IMG/VR virus record: IMGVR_UViG_3300050014_000338 | Coordinates: 1-43,220 of that record | Direction: 5' to 3' (one strand) | DNA length: 43,220 bases | Origin: a virus | Part shown: positions 1-6,647 of the stretch, in pieces | Numbering within the stretch: position 1 is the stretch's first letter | Layout of the letters: each line of letters opens with the position of its first letter | Position numbers and translations under genes: made by a program | The notes under the pieces: generated by a model | Told to the model about the DNA's origin: nothing | Seen by the model: the letters and a program-made list of their open reading frames with translations, nothing else | Database searches by the model: none

Positions 1-2
1 TT

Positions 3-764
3 GAGGGAAGTTTTTTAACCAGTGGAGTGCAGACATACAACGCTTCCACGTTCAATGGGACACAGTTCGCAGGAACCTTCACAGCAGAGACAGGCACATT
101 TGCGCCGTCAATCACAAACAGCGATCTCAGCACGATTGTTGACAATTCTCTCGACGGGATACAAGAACACAACAATATCAATCCATCTCTAAATATAAAG
201 CTTAACAATCAACAATCTAGTTATTCGCTCCCTCCTAGTCAAACTTGCGTGACCACTCCGTCACATTACACTTATCACTTCAATGGCAGCGGAAGCGGAA
301 CTTACGCTGTCGGCACGGTTCCATATACGGGCGCAGGGGGCAAATGGGAGGCGTGGGTAAAGGGTGCGTTTTACGACGATGCAACCAGCCCCGGCGTTGG
401 CAGCGCATCGGTCATAGAACTGACGCAGGCAAATCCAACTATCACTTTTACGAATGGTGCAACGCTCACTCTTGCTGTGAGTAGCTCTGGATTAAGTGCG
501 ACCCTTTCTGTAATGAGTGGTGGGACTGGAATGATCGGCGTAATGGAGGTTGACTTCTATCCTGGCACAGTATGCGGCTACCAGCAACCCGCAAACTCGA
601 TGACCACACAGCGTCCAATCAATGCTGTCGGGGGTGTGATCGTCGGGACGGGCGGGAATACGGTCTATCGCTGCCTCACGGCTGGCACGCTGCCAATTGG
701 TGCATTGACAACCGTGACAGCAGACTGCGGAACATCAACGGATACACTCCTAAAAACGCAATAG
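3..764 (+). CDS. Tail spike/fibre protein, C-terminal part (open at left edge)
   Basis: The frame is open from the left edge (codons begin at position 3) to a stop at 762-764, so the real start lies outside the window. About 253 residues are visible. They are rich in Gly, Thr, Ser and Asn with no charged clusters, as in beta-structured phage fibres. Two Cys (in the CGYQQ and YRCLTAG segments) lie near the end. The closing segment with GGNTVYRCLTAGTLPIG looks like the terminal module of tail proteins in environmental phages. The gene at 41784, which runs off the right edge, is probably the N-terminal part of the same protein. The family and role are inferred from composition and context; I cannot name a homologue. 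Confidence 0.6.
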   Translation, partial: EGSFLTSGVQTYNASTFNGTQFAGTFTAETGTFAPSITNSDLSTIVDNSLDGIQEHNNINPSLNIKLNNQQSSYSLPPSQTCVTTPSHYTYHFNGSGSGTYAVGTVPYTGAGGKWEAWVKGAFYDDATSPGVGSASVIELTQANPTITFTNGATLTLAVSSSGLSATLSVMSGGTGMIGVMEVDFYPGTVCGYQQPANSMTTQRPINAVGGVIVGTGGNTVYRCLTAGTLPIGALTTVTADCGTSTDTLLKTQ

Positions 765-797
765 GGATGCAGTTGGAAGGTGTACGTCAAGAGGTTT

Positions 798-811
798 GCC
801 CGTGCACGGGC
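798..811. repeat. 14-bp perfect palindrome after the tail gene
   Basis: GCCCGTGCACGGGC reads the same on both strands and lies 34 bases after the stop of the tail protein gene. No U-run follows, so it is not a classical intrinsic terminator. It could be a transcript-end hairpin or a protein site. Its centre GTGCAC resembles the half-sites of the dispersed palindrome family found elsewhere, but without the two-base spacer. Confidence 0.4.
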
Positions 812-829
812 TGACAGAAAGGAACAAAT

Positions 830-958
830 ATGAAGAAGATCGGCACAATCGTGATCCTGGCCGGGGGGATCATGCTTGCACACTACAGCCGCTCTGAAGT
901 CCCACGTAGTAGGAGGAATTATGGGTTTTTCAACATGGTTAAAATCAGTGATAAGTGA
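830..958 (+). CDS. Small protein with N-terminal hydrophobic segment (42 aa)
   Basis: ATG at 830 follows AAAGGAAC with good spacing; stop TGA at 956-958. The N-terminus (MKKIGTIVILAGGIMLAH) looks like a short signal anchor or uncleaved signal peptide, followed by a basic, polar tail. The second half overlaps a 22-codon ORF at 921 that has its own strong ribosome-binding site. No family recognised; it is called from the start signal and hydrophobic pattern only. Confidence 0.4.
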   Translation: MKKIGTIVILAGGIMLAHYSRSEVPRSRRNYGFFNMVKISDK

Positions 959-989
959 CGTGAGCGCAATTGAACAGAAATATTGGTAA
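921..989 (+). CDS. Micro-ORF with perfect ribosome-binding site (22 aa)
   Basis: AGGAGGAATT directly precedes ATG at 921, one of the best Shine-Dalgarno arrangements in the window. The product (MGFSTWLKSVISDVSAIEQK plus two residues) is a potential amphipathic helix. It overlaps the end of the 830-958 ORF in another frame. It is either a very small phage peptide or the translated remnant of a longer gene. The function is unknown, and the call rests on the start signal. Confidence 0.4.
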   Translation: MGFSTWLKSVISDVSAIEQKYW

Positions 990-1069
990 AATAAGCAGCA
1001 AATGGCCTTGCGGGAGTAATACCGCAAACCTCAGGGGATGGCCTAAAAACTAAAATCAGGGGGAACTAG

Positions 1070-1648
1070 GTGGCTATCCGGCAAGATGGGACTGAGGAGA
1101 TCAGGGGTATCGTCATGCAGGAAGTTACTAGACAGCTTGGACCCCTTGCCGATCGTGTGGGTCTACTCAGCAACAACATCGAGCGCCTTTACAACTCCAA
1201 TGGCGGTCCCCCTGGGTTCCTTCAGACGACCAGCAAGGAGCAGGAGGGGCGCTTCAAGATGATCTTCAACATCCTCGATGAGCACATGGAGGAGATAAGG
1301 CCCATCAAGGATTTCATCACTTCGCACGAGGTCCGCGAGAAGGAACACGAGAAATTCCAGAACAAGCGCGATCAGGAAATCAAAGACGCCATGACCGCGC
1401 GGCACGAAGAAAACAAAGAGAAACTGGACGAACTGGCTACGAAGGTTAGCAAGCGGACGCTTACTTGGACAATCGCAGCGGTGGGTGTGGCGCTTGCCAG
1501 CCTTTTCGTCATCATCCTGAGCGTCTACGTCATGGTTAAACTGGCGAAAACCAGCGACCTGCATCAATTCTTTCCGCTCGATAAGCAGGGGATGGTGTAC
1601 TCTGTTGAAAGCGCACCGCAAAGTGCTACGATTCCAAGCATGAGGTAA
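1070..1648 (+). CDS. Coiled-coil protein with one C-terminal membrane segment
   Basis: GTG start at 1070 preceded by GGGGGAA at about 5 bases. The product has 192 residues. Residues about 1-125 are charged and heptad-like, with many Lys/Glu between 60 and 120. A hydrophobic helix follows at about 130-157 (ending FVIILSVYVMV), then a roughly 35-residue polar tail. This topology (cytoplasmic coiled coil, one membrane pass, short outer tail) would suit a membrane-anchored lysis or structural accessory. No family recognised. It lies in a run of small genes leading to the lysis cassette. Confidence 0.6.
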   Translation: MAIRQDGTEEIRGIVMQEVTRQLGPLADRVGLLSNNIERLYNSNGGPPGFLQTTSKEQEGRFKMIFNILDEHMEEIRPIKDFITSHEVREKEHEKFQNKRDQEIKDAMTARHEENKEKLDELATKVSKRTLTWTIAAVGVALASLFVIILSVYVMVKLAKTSDLHQFFPLDKQGMVYSVESAPQSATIPSMR

Positions 1649-1651
1649 ATC

Positions 1652-1822
1652 ATGCCTGACAAGCCCAACCAGCCCATCAACACTGGCGATCCAAACCCCA
1701 ACCCCAAACCTCAGCCCCAGCCCGCATTCAAGCCAGACCCGAAATGGGACGCGGCTTATGATGAGTGGCTAAAGGCGCAGGGAATAATCCGTCGAGCAGA
1801 ATGGGGGAGGGATCGTAAATGA
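1652..1822 (+). CDS. Proline/asparagine-rich small protein (56 aa)
   Basis: ATG at 1652, TGA at 1820-1822. The N-terminal half is a low-complexity Pro/Asn/Gln stretch (residues about 5-25), followed by a Trp-containing, charged C-terminal half (KWDAAYDEWLKAQG). The stop overlaps the ATG of the next gene (ATGA at 1819-1822), typical of translational coupling. No family recognised. Confidence 0.5.
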   Translation: MPDKPNQPINTGDPNPNPKPQPQPAFKPDPKWDAAYDEWLKAQGIIRRAEWGRDRK

Positions 1823-2472
1823 TCGTCGACACGAACATTCAGGCGCTTCCGATGCTCTCGCACACGCAGGCAGACGGCTCCAACATCGGAGGCGTCCCGC
1901 CGGCCAGCTATGGGCTGCAGCTTGTCCCTGGCAAACACCGATCCCTGCTGATGTGGACGCAAGGAAACACGGGCAAGCCCACAGACTACCCCGCATGGAT
2001 GGCTTATCCAGCAACACCGCGTCCTATCCTGCCCAACACGGGCAAGCTACGCGTAGAGATGGAATACGCACTCGGAGGCAATATAGCCGGCCTCAACGCG
2101 GTCGAGACAGATGTGCTGATCGTGATGAACGGCCTGAAGTTCAATCGTAGCTTCCAGTATGTGCAGGGCATTGGATTCGAGATTGCCGACGTCAATGGGA
2201 ACTGGCTTCCAACGGGGATCAACCCAGGGTCACTCGTGGCGAACAGGAAATACTCGGTGGCCTTCGATAACGTCTTCGACGCGAAGACCAGTTCGACCAC
2301 CAGCTTTGAACGTGACGGCGTGGTCTATTTTGTTCCTGTATCTCTCCAAATGGTTCCGGCCAAGCCGACGAATTGGAAGCCAGACGGGGTTTACGTCCAG
2401 ATGCAGATGAGCTCCCTGCCAAATGGCCTACCGTGGTCCCTCAAGCTAAAATTGAACATAGCGTGGACGTAG
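1819..2472 (+). CDS. Hypothetical phage protein, probably beta-rich structural
   Basis: 217 residues, ATG at 1819 overlapping the previous stop; GGGGGAGG lies about 8 bases upstream. The sequence has few charged runs and alternates hydrophobic and polar residues (VQGIGFEIADVNGNW, VVYFVPVSLQMVP), suggesting beta sandwiches as in virion accessory or decoration proteins. There is no signal peptide or membrane segment. It sits between the tail spike end and the lysis genes, so a minor virion or host-attachment role is possible, but I do not recognise the family. Confidence 0.6.
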   Translation: MIVDTNIQALPMLSHTQADGSNIGGVPPASYGLQLVPGKHRSLLMWTQGNTGKPTDYPAWMAYPATPRPILPNTGKLRVEMEYALGGNIAGLNAVETDVLIVMNGLKFNRSFQYVQGIGFEIADVNGNWLPTGINPGSLVANRKYSVAFDNVFDAKTSSTTSFERDGVVYFVPVSLQMVPAKPTNWKPDGVYVQMQMSSLPNGLPWSLKLKLNIAWT

Positions 2473-2487
2473 GTTACCAAAGATTTC

Positions 2488-2501
2488 GTGCAATATCACA
2501 T
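2488..2501 (+). promoter_or_regulatory. Weak member of the GTGCAA-N2-TTGCAC site family
   Basis: GTGCAATATCACAT matches the strong form GTGCAATATCGCAC at 12 of 14 positions and lies in the 49-bp gap between genes 1819-2472 and 2522-2725. It is the most diverged and most distant member, so it could be chance. Confidence 0.25.
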
Positions 2502-2521
2502 CAGAAGCGGTACGATAATCC

Positions 2522-2725
2522 ATGGACAACGGACAGCGTATCGAGATGCAGGAACGGGCGATTGAGTTGCTGGCTAGGGCTCTCACTTCCGACCCAAAGG
2601 GTCAGGCGCTGCTTATCCGCGTGGCGAAGGTAGACGCGTTGGAAGCCATGAACATCTTGCCGATACCCGCGCCGGACTCGTATCCTGTTGGTGGGCACGA
2701 ATCAGCACAGCCGGAGGACTTATGA
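2522..2725 (+). CDS. Small hypothetical protein (67 aa)
   Basis: ATG at 2522, stop at 2723-2725. The N-terminal 45 residues look helical (RIEMQERAIELLARALTSD) and the C-terminal part is Pro-rich and flexible. No Shine-Dalgarno stands out, and a weak copy of the dispersed palindrome lies 20 bases upstream. No family recognised. The even spacing and codon use resemble its neighbours, so it is probably real. Confidence 0.45.
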   Translation: MDNGQRIEMQERAIELLARALTSDPKGQALLIRVAKVDALEAMNILPIPAPDSYPVGGHESAQPEDL

Positions 2726-2734
2726 CCCGTAGGG

Positions 2735-2944
2735 GTGTATGAACCAATTCTTTTAACTAAGGCAGAGGCTAAAGTGGTGACGCTGCTATTTGAAGGAATG
2801 GAAGCCGATCAGATTTCAAAAGTACTAGGTGTTTTCCGGAAGACGATCAATGATCACCTTCGGCGCGTCTACCGCAAGGCAGGAGTCAAATCAGCGCTCG
2901 GCTTAGTTGCAATGGCTTACAGAAACGGGGGGTATTTATGGTGA
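2735..2944 (+). CDS. LuxR/GerE-type helix-turn-helix protein (69 aa)
   Basis: Stand-alone GerE-like DNA-binding domain. The pattern LTKAEAKVVTLLFEGMEADQ, then ISKVLGVFRKTINDHLRRVY, then a final helix with KSALGLVAMAY follows the LuxR-type four-helix order, including the recognition helix (TINDHLRRVYRKAG). There is no sensor domain. The start is taken as GTG 2735. An alternative ATG at 2722 in another frame, with a better GGAGG, would make only a six-residue peptide. It lies directly upstream of the lysis cassette, so a role in switching on lysis or late genes is possible but is only inferred from position. Confidence 0.7.
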   Translation: MYEPILLTKAEAKVVTLLFEGMEADQISKVLGVFRKTINDHLRRVYRKAGVKSALGLVAMAYRNGGYLW

Positions 2945-3102
2945 TGGATAGAATTGGAACCGTGCTCGTGCTCCTGGCGCTCTGTACGTTTGCATGTACA
3001 TCCTGCGTGGGCAGTTTTACCCAGCACACGTACACGTTTCAGATCACCGCGACATCGGGCGGCGTGATCCACTCCACGCCAATTCAATTGACAATTCAGT
3101 GA
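2938..3102 (+). CDS. Small putative lipoprotein (54 aa)
   Basis: ATG at 2938 follows a run of G at about 5 bases and overlaps the end of the HTH gene; TGA at 3100-3102. The N-terminus is a charged residue followed by a hydrophobic stretch (VLVLLALCTFACTSCVG) with Cys residues suited to a lipobox, then a Thr/Ser-rich mature part. Small outer-membrane lipoproteins in lysis cassettes can act as outer spanins; that is a family-level possibility, not shown here. Confidence 0.5.
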   Translation: MVMDRIGTVLVLLALCTFACTSCVGSFTQHTYTFQITATSGGVIHSTPIQLTIQ

Positions 3103-3118
3103 TGGCGCTGGAGGATTT

Positions 3119-3208
3119 ATGACTTACGAGATGTGGTTCGACCTGCTTCTCTCGTTTCTGGTTTTGCTGCTCACTGTCCTCTGGATTGCTGAGCGGAGAG
3201 AGCGCTAG
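3119..3208 (+). CDS. Tiny single-pass membrane protein (29 aa)
   Basis: GGAGG precedes ATG 3119 by 4-5 bases; TAG at 3206-3208. The product is essentially one hydrophobic helix (WFDLLLSFLVLLLTVLWIA) with an acidic N-terminus and a basic ERRER tail. The stop abuts the GTG of the next membrane protein gene (shared G at 3208). In this setting it could be a lysis regulator or pinholin-like peptide, but it is also typical of uncharacterised phage micro-proteins. Confidence 0.5.
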   Translation: MTYEMWFDLLLSFLVLLLTVLWIAERRER

Positions 3209-3510
3209 TGAAAAGTCCAAGCAATAACATGATCGCGCTTCTAACCCTGCTTGGCGCCATTGGGTTGATGGTCTATCTGTTCGCAGGTTCCCGGCAAGAC
3301 CCAAGTCTGCGCATTGCGGCGCTGGTAGCCGGTACCGGGCTAGTATCCGCATTGGCTGCAATTGCCTCCACGATTTTAACCGGCAAGGATCTGACTAAGC
3401 CACGCGACCCTGCCGACATGCCCCCCAATACCACGACGACCGACACGTCTACCGTAAAGGTAGGCCCTGTCCCCCCTATCCAGCCGGCGGACCCGGCGCA
3501 ACTAAAGTAA
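3208..3510 (+). CDS. Holin-like two-pass membrane protein
   Basis: 100 residues. There are two predicted membrane helices at about 8-27 (MIALLTLLGAIGLMVYLFAG) and 36-58 (ALVAGTGLVSALAAIASTIL), separated by a short charged turn, then a Pro/Thr-rich soluble tail of about 40 residues. Two helices, small size and position just before the lipoprotein and cell-wall hydrolase genes fit a class II holin. No holin family motif can be proven from sequence alone. GTG start at 3208 is coupled to the previous stop. Confidence 0.55.
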   Translation: MKSPSNNMIALLTLLGAIGLMVYLFAGSRQDPSLRIAALVAGTGLVSALAAIASTILTGKDLTKPRDPADMPPNTTTTDTSTVKVGPVPPIQPADPAQLK

Positions 3511-3522
3511 AGGAGAAACACA

Positions 3523-3888
3523 GTGAAGAAGTTCCTCTTGATTCTCGCCCTGATGGTGCCCTTGGCAGGATGCGCACCGGTGACAGCGCCGACGCCGCCA
3601 TTGGCGCCTGGATACCAGAACACAGCCGATCAGACGATGGGAGAGATTCTGGCGGGAGCCCACGCCTTCTACCAGTCGATCCAGCAGCAGTCGGCGGCGG
3701 GGACCATGACGCTCTCGGCAACCGAGAAAGCGGCCTTCAACACGTTTGGGGTGACACTCAACGGGGCGCAGACGGTTTACCTGGCCTACCACGGCAACCC
3801 GACCGCGGCGAACCTGGCAGCAGCGCAGACAGCCGTCAACACGGTCCAAACCCAACAGGCAGCATTGCCAACCCCGAAGGTGAACTGA
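3523..3888 (+). CDS. Lipoprotein, probable lysis-cassette component
   Basis: AAAGGAG precedes GTG 3523. The 121-residue product begins with a clear lipoprotein signal, MKKFLLILALMVPLAGCAP, with lipobox LAGC and Cys at residue 17. The mature region is Ala/Thr/Gln-rich and mostly helical, with a Pro-rich linker after the Cys. Lipidation would place it in the outer or inner membrane of a Gram-negative host. An outer-spanin-like role is possible from position, but the mature part is longer than classical Rz1. Its stop overlaps the next ATG (TGATG at 3886-3890). Confidence 0.6.
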   Translation: MKKFLLILALMVPLAGCAPVTAPTPPLAPGYQNTADQTMGEILAGAHAFYQSIQQQSAAGTMTLSATEKAAFNTFGVTLNGAQTVYLAYHGNPTAANLAAAQTAVNTVQTQQAALPTPKVN

Positions 3889-4283
3889 TGAGCACAGCTA
3901 CCGTAGTACCCGCAGCCACCGGCTTCTGGGCAAACTTCAAGAACATCCTTCCGGCGATCGAGCTTGCCGGGAATGTCGCCATCAGTCTTCTGGTTCCGGG
4001 CGGTGTCGCACTTGCCCCGCTGTTGTCCGGGCTCGAGAATGCCGTGAATCCGCTCATACAGTCGATTGGCACCAAGGCTTCGGCGTCGAGCGAGATCATG
4101 ACCGTCTACGCCACTATCATTGGCGTGCTGACCACGTTGAAGGCCACGCCGGGCTTGCCTGCAGCTACTCTGGTTGAGATCGAAGGGTATATCACTGCGG
4201 CACAGAATGGCACGGGGGCTTACATCGAAGCTGAATCCGGGTTCAATCCTGCGCTGTATTCACCTGTGACGCCGATAGCATGA
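3888..4283 (+). CDS. Hypothetical small protein in lysis cassette
   Basis: The start is taken as ATG 3888 because it overlaps the preceding TGA; the frame is open further upstream only as a shadow of the lipoprotein gene. The 131 residues are rich in Ala, Gly and Thr, with a moderately hydrophobic stretch at about 27-47 (NVAISLLVPGGVALAPLLSG) and a helical C-terminal half. There are no charged catalytic clusters. A similar arrangement of a small hydrophobic protein before an endolysin occurs in other phages. Function unknown. Confidence 0.55.
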   Translation: MSTATVVPAATGFWANFKNILPAIELAGNVAISLLVPGGVALAPLLSGLENAVNPLIQSIGTKASASSEIMTVYATIIGVLTTLKATPGLPAATLVEIEGYITAAQNGTGAYIEAESGFNPALYSPVTPIA

Positions 4284-4669
4284 CGATTCAGGATCAAGTT
4301 ATCGGAGCTTTGACTGCATGGCGCGAGAACCGTGGCGGGGGTGTGGCTGGAATGACTTCGGTTATTAACGTTCTAGTCAACCGCGCCACTCATCGGGGAA
4401 CGGATGTCTACACGGAAGCAGTTCGGAGACTCCAATTCTCCTCCATGACCGCCGCTGGAGATCCCAATCTCATCCTCTTTCCGGCAGACAACGATCCTCA
4501 GTGGCAGGAAGCCCTCACGCTGGCCTCACAAGCCTCCAGGGGCTCTTTGGACGACATCACCGGGGGCGCAACATCCTACTACGCCCTATCGATGACTACA
4601 CCTCCATACTGGGCCGCATCAATGACCAAAACTGTAGAGATAGAGGGCCAAGTGTTCTTTAAGTCCTAG
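4280..4669 (+). CDS. SleB-type cell-wall hydrolase (endolysin)
   Basis: 129 residues matching the Hydrolase_2/SleB fold of peptidoglycan lytic enzymes. The motif WRENRGGGVAGM (Glu16 is the likely catalytic acid), INVLVNRATHRG, the QFSS turn and the ending GATSYYA...PPYWA...T..I.G..FF occur in family order. The length is close to a minimal catalytic domain, with no cell-wall-binding domain and no signal peptide, so it would need the holin for export. It is the last gene of the lysis cassette and is followed by a strong terminator. ATG at 4280 overlaps the previous stop. Confidence 0.75.
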   Translation: MTIQDQVIGALTAWRENRGGGVAGMTSVINVLVNRATHRGTDVYTEAVRRLQFSSMTAAGDPNLILFPADNDPQWQEALTLASQASRGSLDDITGGATSYYALSMTTPPYWAASMTKTVEIEGQVFFKS

Positions 4670-4698
4670 TAAAAAAAGCATACGCCAGAGCACAAGCT

Positions 4699-4725
4699 GG
4701 ATCGTCCTTTGGGGCGGTCCTTTTT
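4699..4725 (+). terminator. Intrinsic terminator after the lysis cassette
   Basis: A 9-bp stem (GGATCGTCC / GGGCGGTCC, with two G-U pairs), a 4-base loop TTTG and a following run of five T. It lies 30 bases past the endolysin stop and separates the late lysis transcript from the early region. Confidence 0.85.
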
Positions 4726-4753
4726 GTTGCTGAAAATAAATATCAAAATACCC

Positions 4754-4782
4754 TTTACAGCGGATTATGGGTATGCTAAATT
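4754..4782 (+). promoter_or_regulatory. Promoter for the small HTH gene (leaderless layout)
   Basis: TTTACA (4754-4759), a 17-base spacer and TAAATT (4777-4782). Only six bases separate the -10 from the ATG at 4789, so transcription should start on the start codon. The -35 lies inside an inverted repeat ATACCC (4748-4753) / GGGTAT (4769-4774), spaced 21 bp between arms, which looks like a dimer operator. Inferred from sequence only. Confidence 0.5.
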
Positions 4783-4788
4783 GCGTAC

Positions 4789-5001
4789 ATGAGAACTTAT
4801 ACCAGCGGCGAAGTGATGAAGTTCCTGCGGGAGAAGGCAGAGTCTAAACGGGGTGCGCAGAAGCAACTCGCATTGGAACTCGGCATCTCGCCGCAATACC
4901 TCAACGATATTCTTTCCGATAATCGCAGGTTGACGACTGAAGTAGCGGCGGCAGTTGGTTTCCGCAAACAGCCGGACTCGTATCTGCGAGTGAAGGAGTA
5001 G
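4789..5001 (+). CDS. Small XRE/Cro-type HTH regulator (70 aa)
   Basis: The HTH spans residues about 20-45: QKQLALELGISPQYLNDILS, with the usual Ala-Leu...Gly-Ile/Val-Ser pattern and recognition helix PQYLNDILS. The N-terminal helix (EVMKFLREKAESKR) and a short tail complete a compact Cro-like domain without dimerisation or protease domain. There is no Shine-Dalgarno upstream and the promoter predicts a leaderless mRNA, as for some phage repressors. It is the first gene of the early region after a terminator, so control of the early operon and of itself is likely. Confidence 0.7.
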   Translation: MRTYTSGEVMKFLREKAESKRGAQKQLALELGISPQYLNDILSDNRRLTTEVAAAVGFRKQPDSYLRVKE

Positions 5002-5003
5002 CC

Positions 5004-5222
5004 ATGAACGACACACTCTACATCGTTGTTTACCGTAGCGGCCCCAATTCCCGGTGGCAAGCTATCAGCGAGGGCGAGATGCCTGAACGGCGTATGGCGG
5101 AAAACCTGATCGAATGCAAGAAAGCGGCCGGATGGAAGAACTTCCAGTTCGCTATCGTCGAAGGCCCTATCTTCTCGCCGGACGCAATGGCTGAAGCTGA
5201 GGCAAAGCTCGAAGCCTTTTAG
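5004..5222 (+). CDS. Small hypothetical protein (72 aa)
   Basis: AAGGAG five bases before ATG 5004, two bases after the HTH gene stop, so the two are co-transcribed. The 72 residues are soluble and mixed alpha/beta (YIVVYRSGPNSRWQ at the start, acidic helix AEAEAKLEAF at the end). No family recognised. A partner or antagonist of the adjacent regulator would be a natural guess, with no direct support. Confidence 0.5.
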   Translation: MNDTLYIVVYRSGPNSRWQAISEGEMPERRMAENLIECKKAAGWKNFQFAIVEGPIFSPDAMAEAEAKLEAF

Positions 5223-5223
5223 T

Positions 5224-5331
5224 TTCCCGCCCGCAGACCAACGCGATGAGCAAAACAGCGCCACGAAGTGACTGAATTGTCTAGGCACACATTCACTGCG
5301 AATCTAAGTCCTTGAATTCAGTGGGCGGGAA
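5224..5331 (+). ncRNA. Structured intergenic RNA candidate upstream of ERF operon
   Basis: The 133-bp gap between 5222 and 5356 contains two perfect nested inverted repeats. TTCCCGCCC (5224-5232) pairs with GGGCGGGAA (5323-5331), and inside it ACTGAATT (5271-5278) pairs with AATTCAGT (5315-5322). The two right arms are adjacent, so the helices would stack in a multibranch RNA. The ribosome site of the ERF gene starts 14 bases after the outer helix. The strand is taken from the flanking genes. No known riboswitch class was recognised. Confidence 0.45.
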
Positions 5332-5355
5332 TTAAACCTCAAGTGAAGGAGAATC

Positions 5356-6381
5356 ATGGACACAGAAGCAATCGAAGGGACGCCGATACCGGCCACCCAG
5401 CCTGCAGGATTCGTCCTGCTGGCTCCCGGAACCATCGCCTCTGATTACGCGCTTCAGAGCCTCAACAAGGCGCTCGGGCAGGCGCAGGACGAGTTCGAGG
5501 ATGCCGTGAAAAACGCGGTAAACACCTACGGAGGATGGAAGTACACTCCGCTTGAGACGCTCATCAAGGCAGTGCGGCCTTCCCTCACCAAGTACCATCT
5601 GACCATTTCGCAGTTCCCGGTCACCGATCTGGAAGAGAAGACCATCACCGTCTATACCCGAATCGTTCACTGGGATTCTGGCGAGTGGATGCAGAACGCG
5701 CTTGAACTGCCGGGAGAATTGGCGCTCGGCAAGGATGGCGCTCCGAAGTTCAATCAGCAAACTATCGGCGGCTCTCAGACCTACGGCCAGAAGTACGCAT
5801 ACAAGGCCATCGCGGGCATCCCTGACGGGGAAGAGATGATCGACTCGACCGACGAAAAGGGCGATCTTCCCTCTCGTCAGAAGAAGCAGTCGGACGTTCG
5901 GCAGGCGGCACAGCAGAGGGCTGGTGCAATATCGCACCAGGAAAACGCTCCCAGGGCGACCACAACGCAGCAGTCGGCCCAACAGGCCCACCAACGTGCA
6001 GCGAGCGCACCTGAGGCAGCACGGCCCCAAGCAGCACAGCTTAAATTCATCCCCCCGAACGGTCTGACGGCTGTAATCAAGGGAGTGAAGGAGATTGAGG
6101 CGCTTGCAGCCAAACCAGCCAACGGCGACATTCCCGCAATGAAGGCCGTACGGGGCAGGCTGATTGTCTCATTCCTCGGCCAGCATAACGGAGTGGAAGA
6201 GGCGTCGTGCTTCGATACGAAGTTTTGGCCTGCACTGAAAGAGTCTGTAGGTTTGGAGTGTCATTTCCAGATCGCAGAGAAGGACGCCAACGGCAAGCAC
6301 TACATCAATATCGAGGATTTGATTTATGTTGCAGGGGAAGAGTACGTGGACGGCAAACCCGTACAAGGAGAGCAGCAATGA
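5356..6381 (+). CDS. erf: ERF-family single-strand annealing recombinase
   Basis: The N-terminal 175 residues match the ERF family of phage ssDNA-annealing proteins: KNAVNTYGGWKYTPLETLIK, then RPSLTKYHLTISQFPV, a beta strand with HWDSGEWM, and the family block GGSQTYGQKYAYKAIAGIPD followed by an acidic tail. Residues about 180-240 are a Gln/Ala-rich linker. The C-terminal 100 residues form a separate domain (AVKGVKEIEALAAK...GLECHFQIAEKD), probably for nucleic-acid or protein contacts. Strong Shine-Dalgarno (GAAGGAG) before ATG 5356. ERF proteins pair complementary strands during phage recombination and genome circularisation. The linker carries one of the dispersed palindromes. Confidence 0.85.
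   Translation: MDTEAIEGTPIPATQPAGFVLLAPGTIASDYALQSLNKALGQAQDEFEDAVKNAVNTYGGWKYTPLETLIKAVRPSLTKYHLTISQFPVTDLEEKTITVYTRIVHWDSGEWMQNALELPGELALGKDGAPKFNQQTIGGSQTYGQKYAYKAIAGIPDGEEMIDSTDEKGDLPSRQKKQSDVRQAAQQRAGAISHQENAPRATTTQQSAQQAHQRAASAPEAARPQAAQLKFIPPNGLTAVIKGVKEIEALAAKPANGDIPAMKAVRGRLIVSFLGQHNGVEEASCFDTKFWPALKESVGLECHFQIAEKDANGKHYINIEDLIYVAGEEYVDGKPVQGEQQ
5924..5937 (+). promoter_or_regulatory. Dispersed palindromic site within erf
   Basis: GTGCAATATCGCAC, with flanks giving 7-bp arms CTGGTGC / GCACCAG. It is a member of the GTGCAA-N2-TTGCAC family but lies inside the Gln-rich linker codons of the ERF gene, unlike most members, which sit at gene boundaries. Confidence 0.45.
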
Positions 6382-6647
6382 AGTTCATCGACAACGAAGG
6401 ACAAGTCCAAGACGGCATCCTGCTGACTGACGAGCAGGTCGTGCAGCGGGAGAGGCTTATTACCTACTTCCACGAGGAAGCGTGCGGCGGAAATTATCAT
6501 TCGTCTTATGGTAAAGACGTGAGGAAGTGCGTGACGCTCGCCAACGCTTTCGTCGCCGGCGCTATCGCCAAGGCCGCGAACACCGAACCGATTCCAGACC
6601 CCGAAGACTTGCATCCTTCACCATTCCCGACAGGAGTTGAAGCGTGA
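6378..6647 (+). CDS. Small hypothetical protein (89 aa)
   Basis: ATG 6378 overlaps the ERF stop (ATGA). The 89 residues include a short beta-like N-terminus (FIDNEGQVQDGILLTDEQV), a helical middle with a His/Cys cluster (FHEEACGGNYHSSYGKD, residues about 31-47) that could bind metal, and a Pro-rich end. No family recognised. Its coupling to ERF suggests a replication or recombination accessory role, inferred from position only. Confidence 0.5.
   Translation: MKFIDNEGQVQDGILLTDEQVVQRERLITYFHEEACGGNYHSSYGKDVRKCVTLANAFVAGAIAKAANTEPIPDPEDLHPSPFPTGVEA

Noticed and set aside
1163-1621. Minus-strand 152-codon frame
   Set aside because: Antisense shadow of the coiled-coil gene at 1070; no ribosome site and an operon-wide plus-strand layout.
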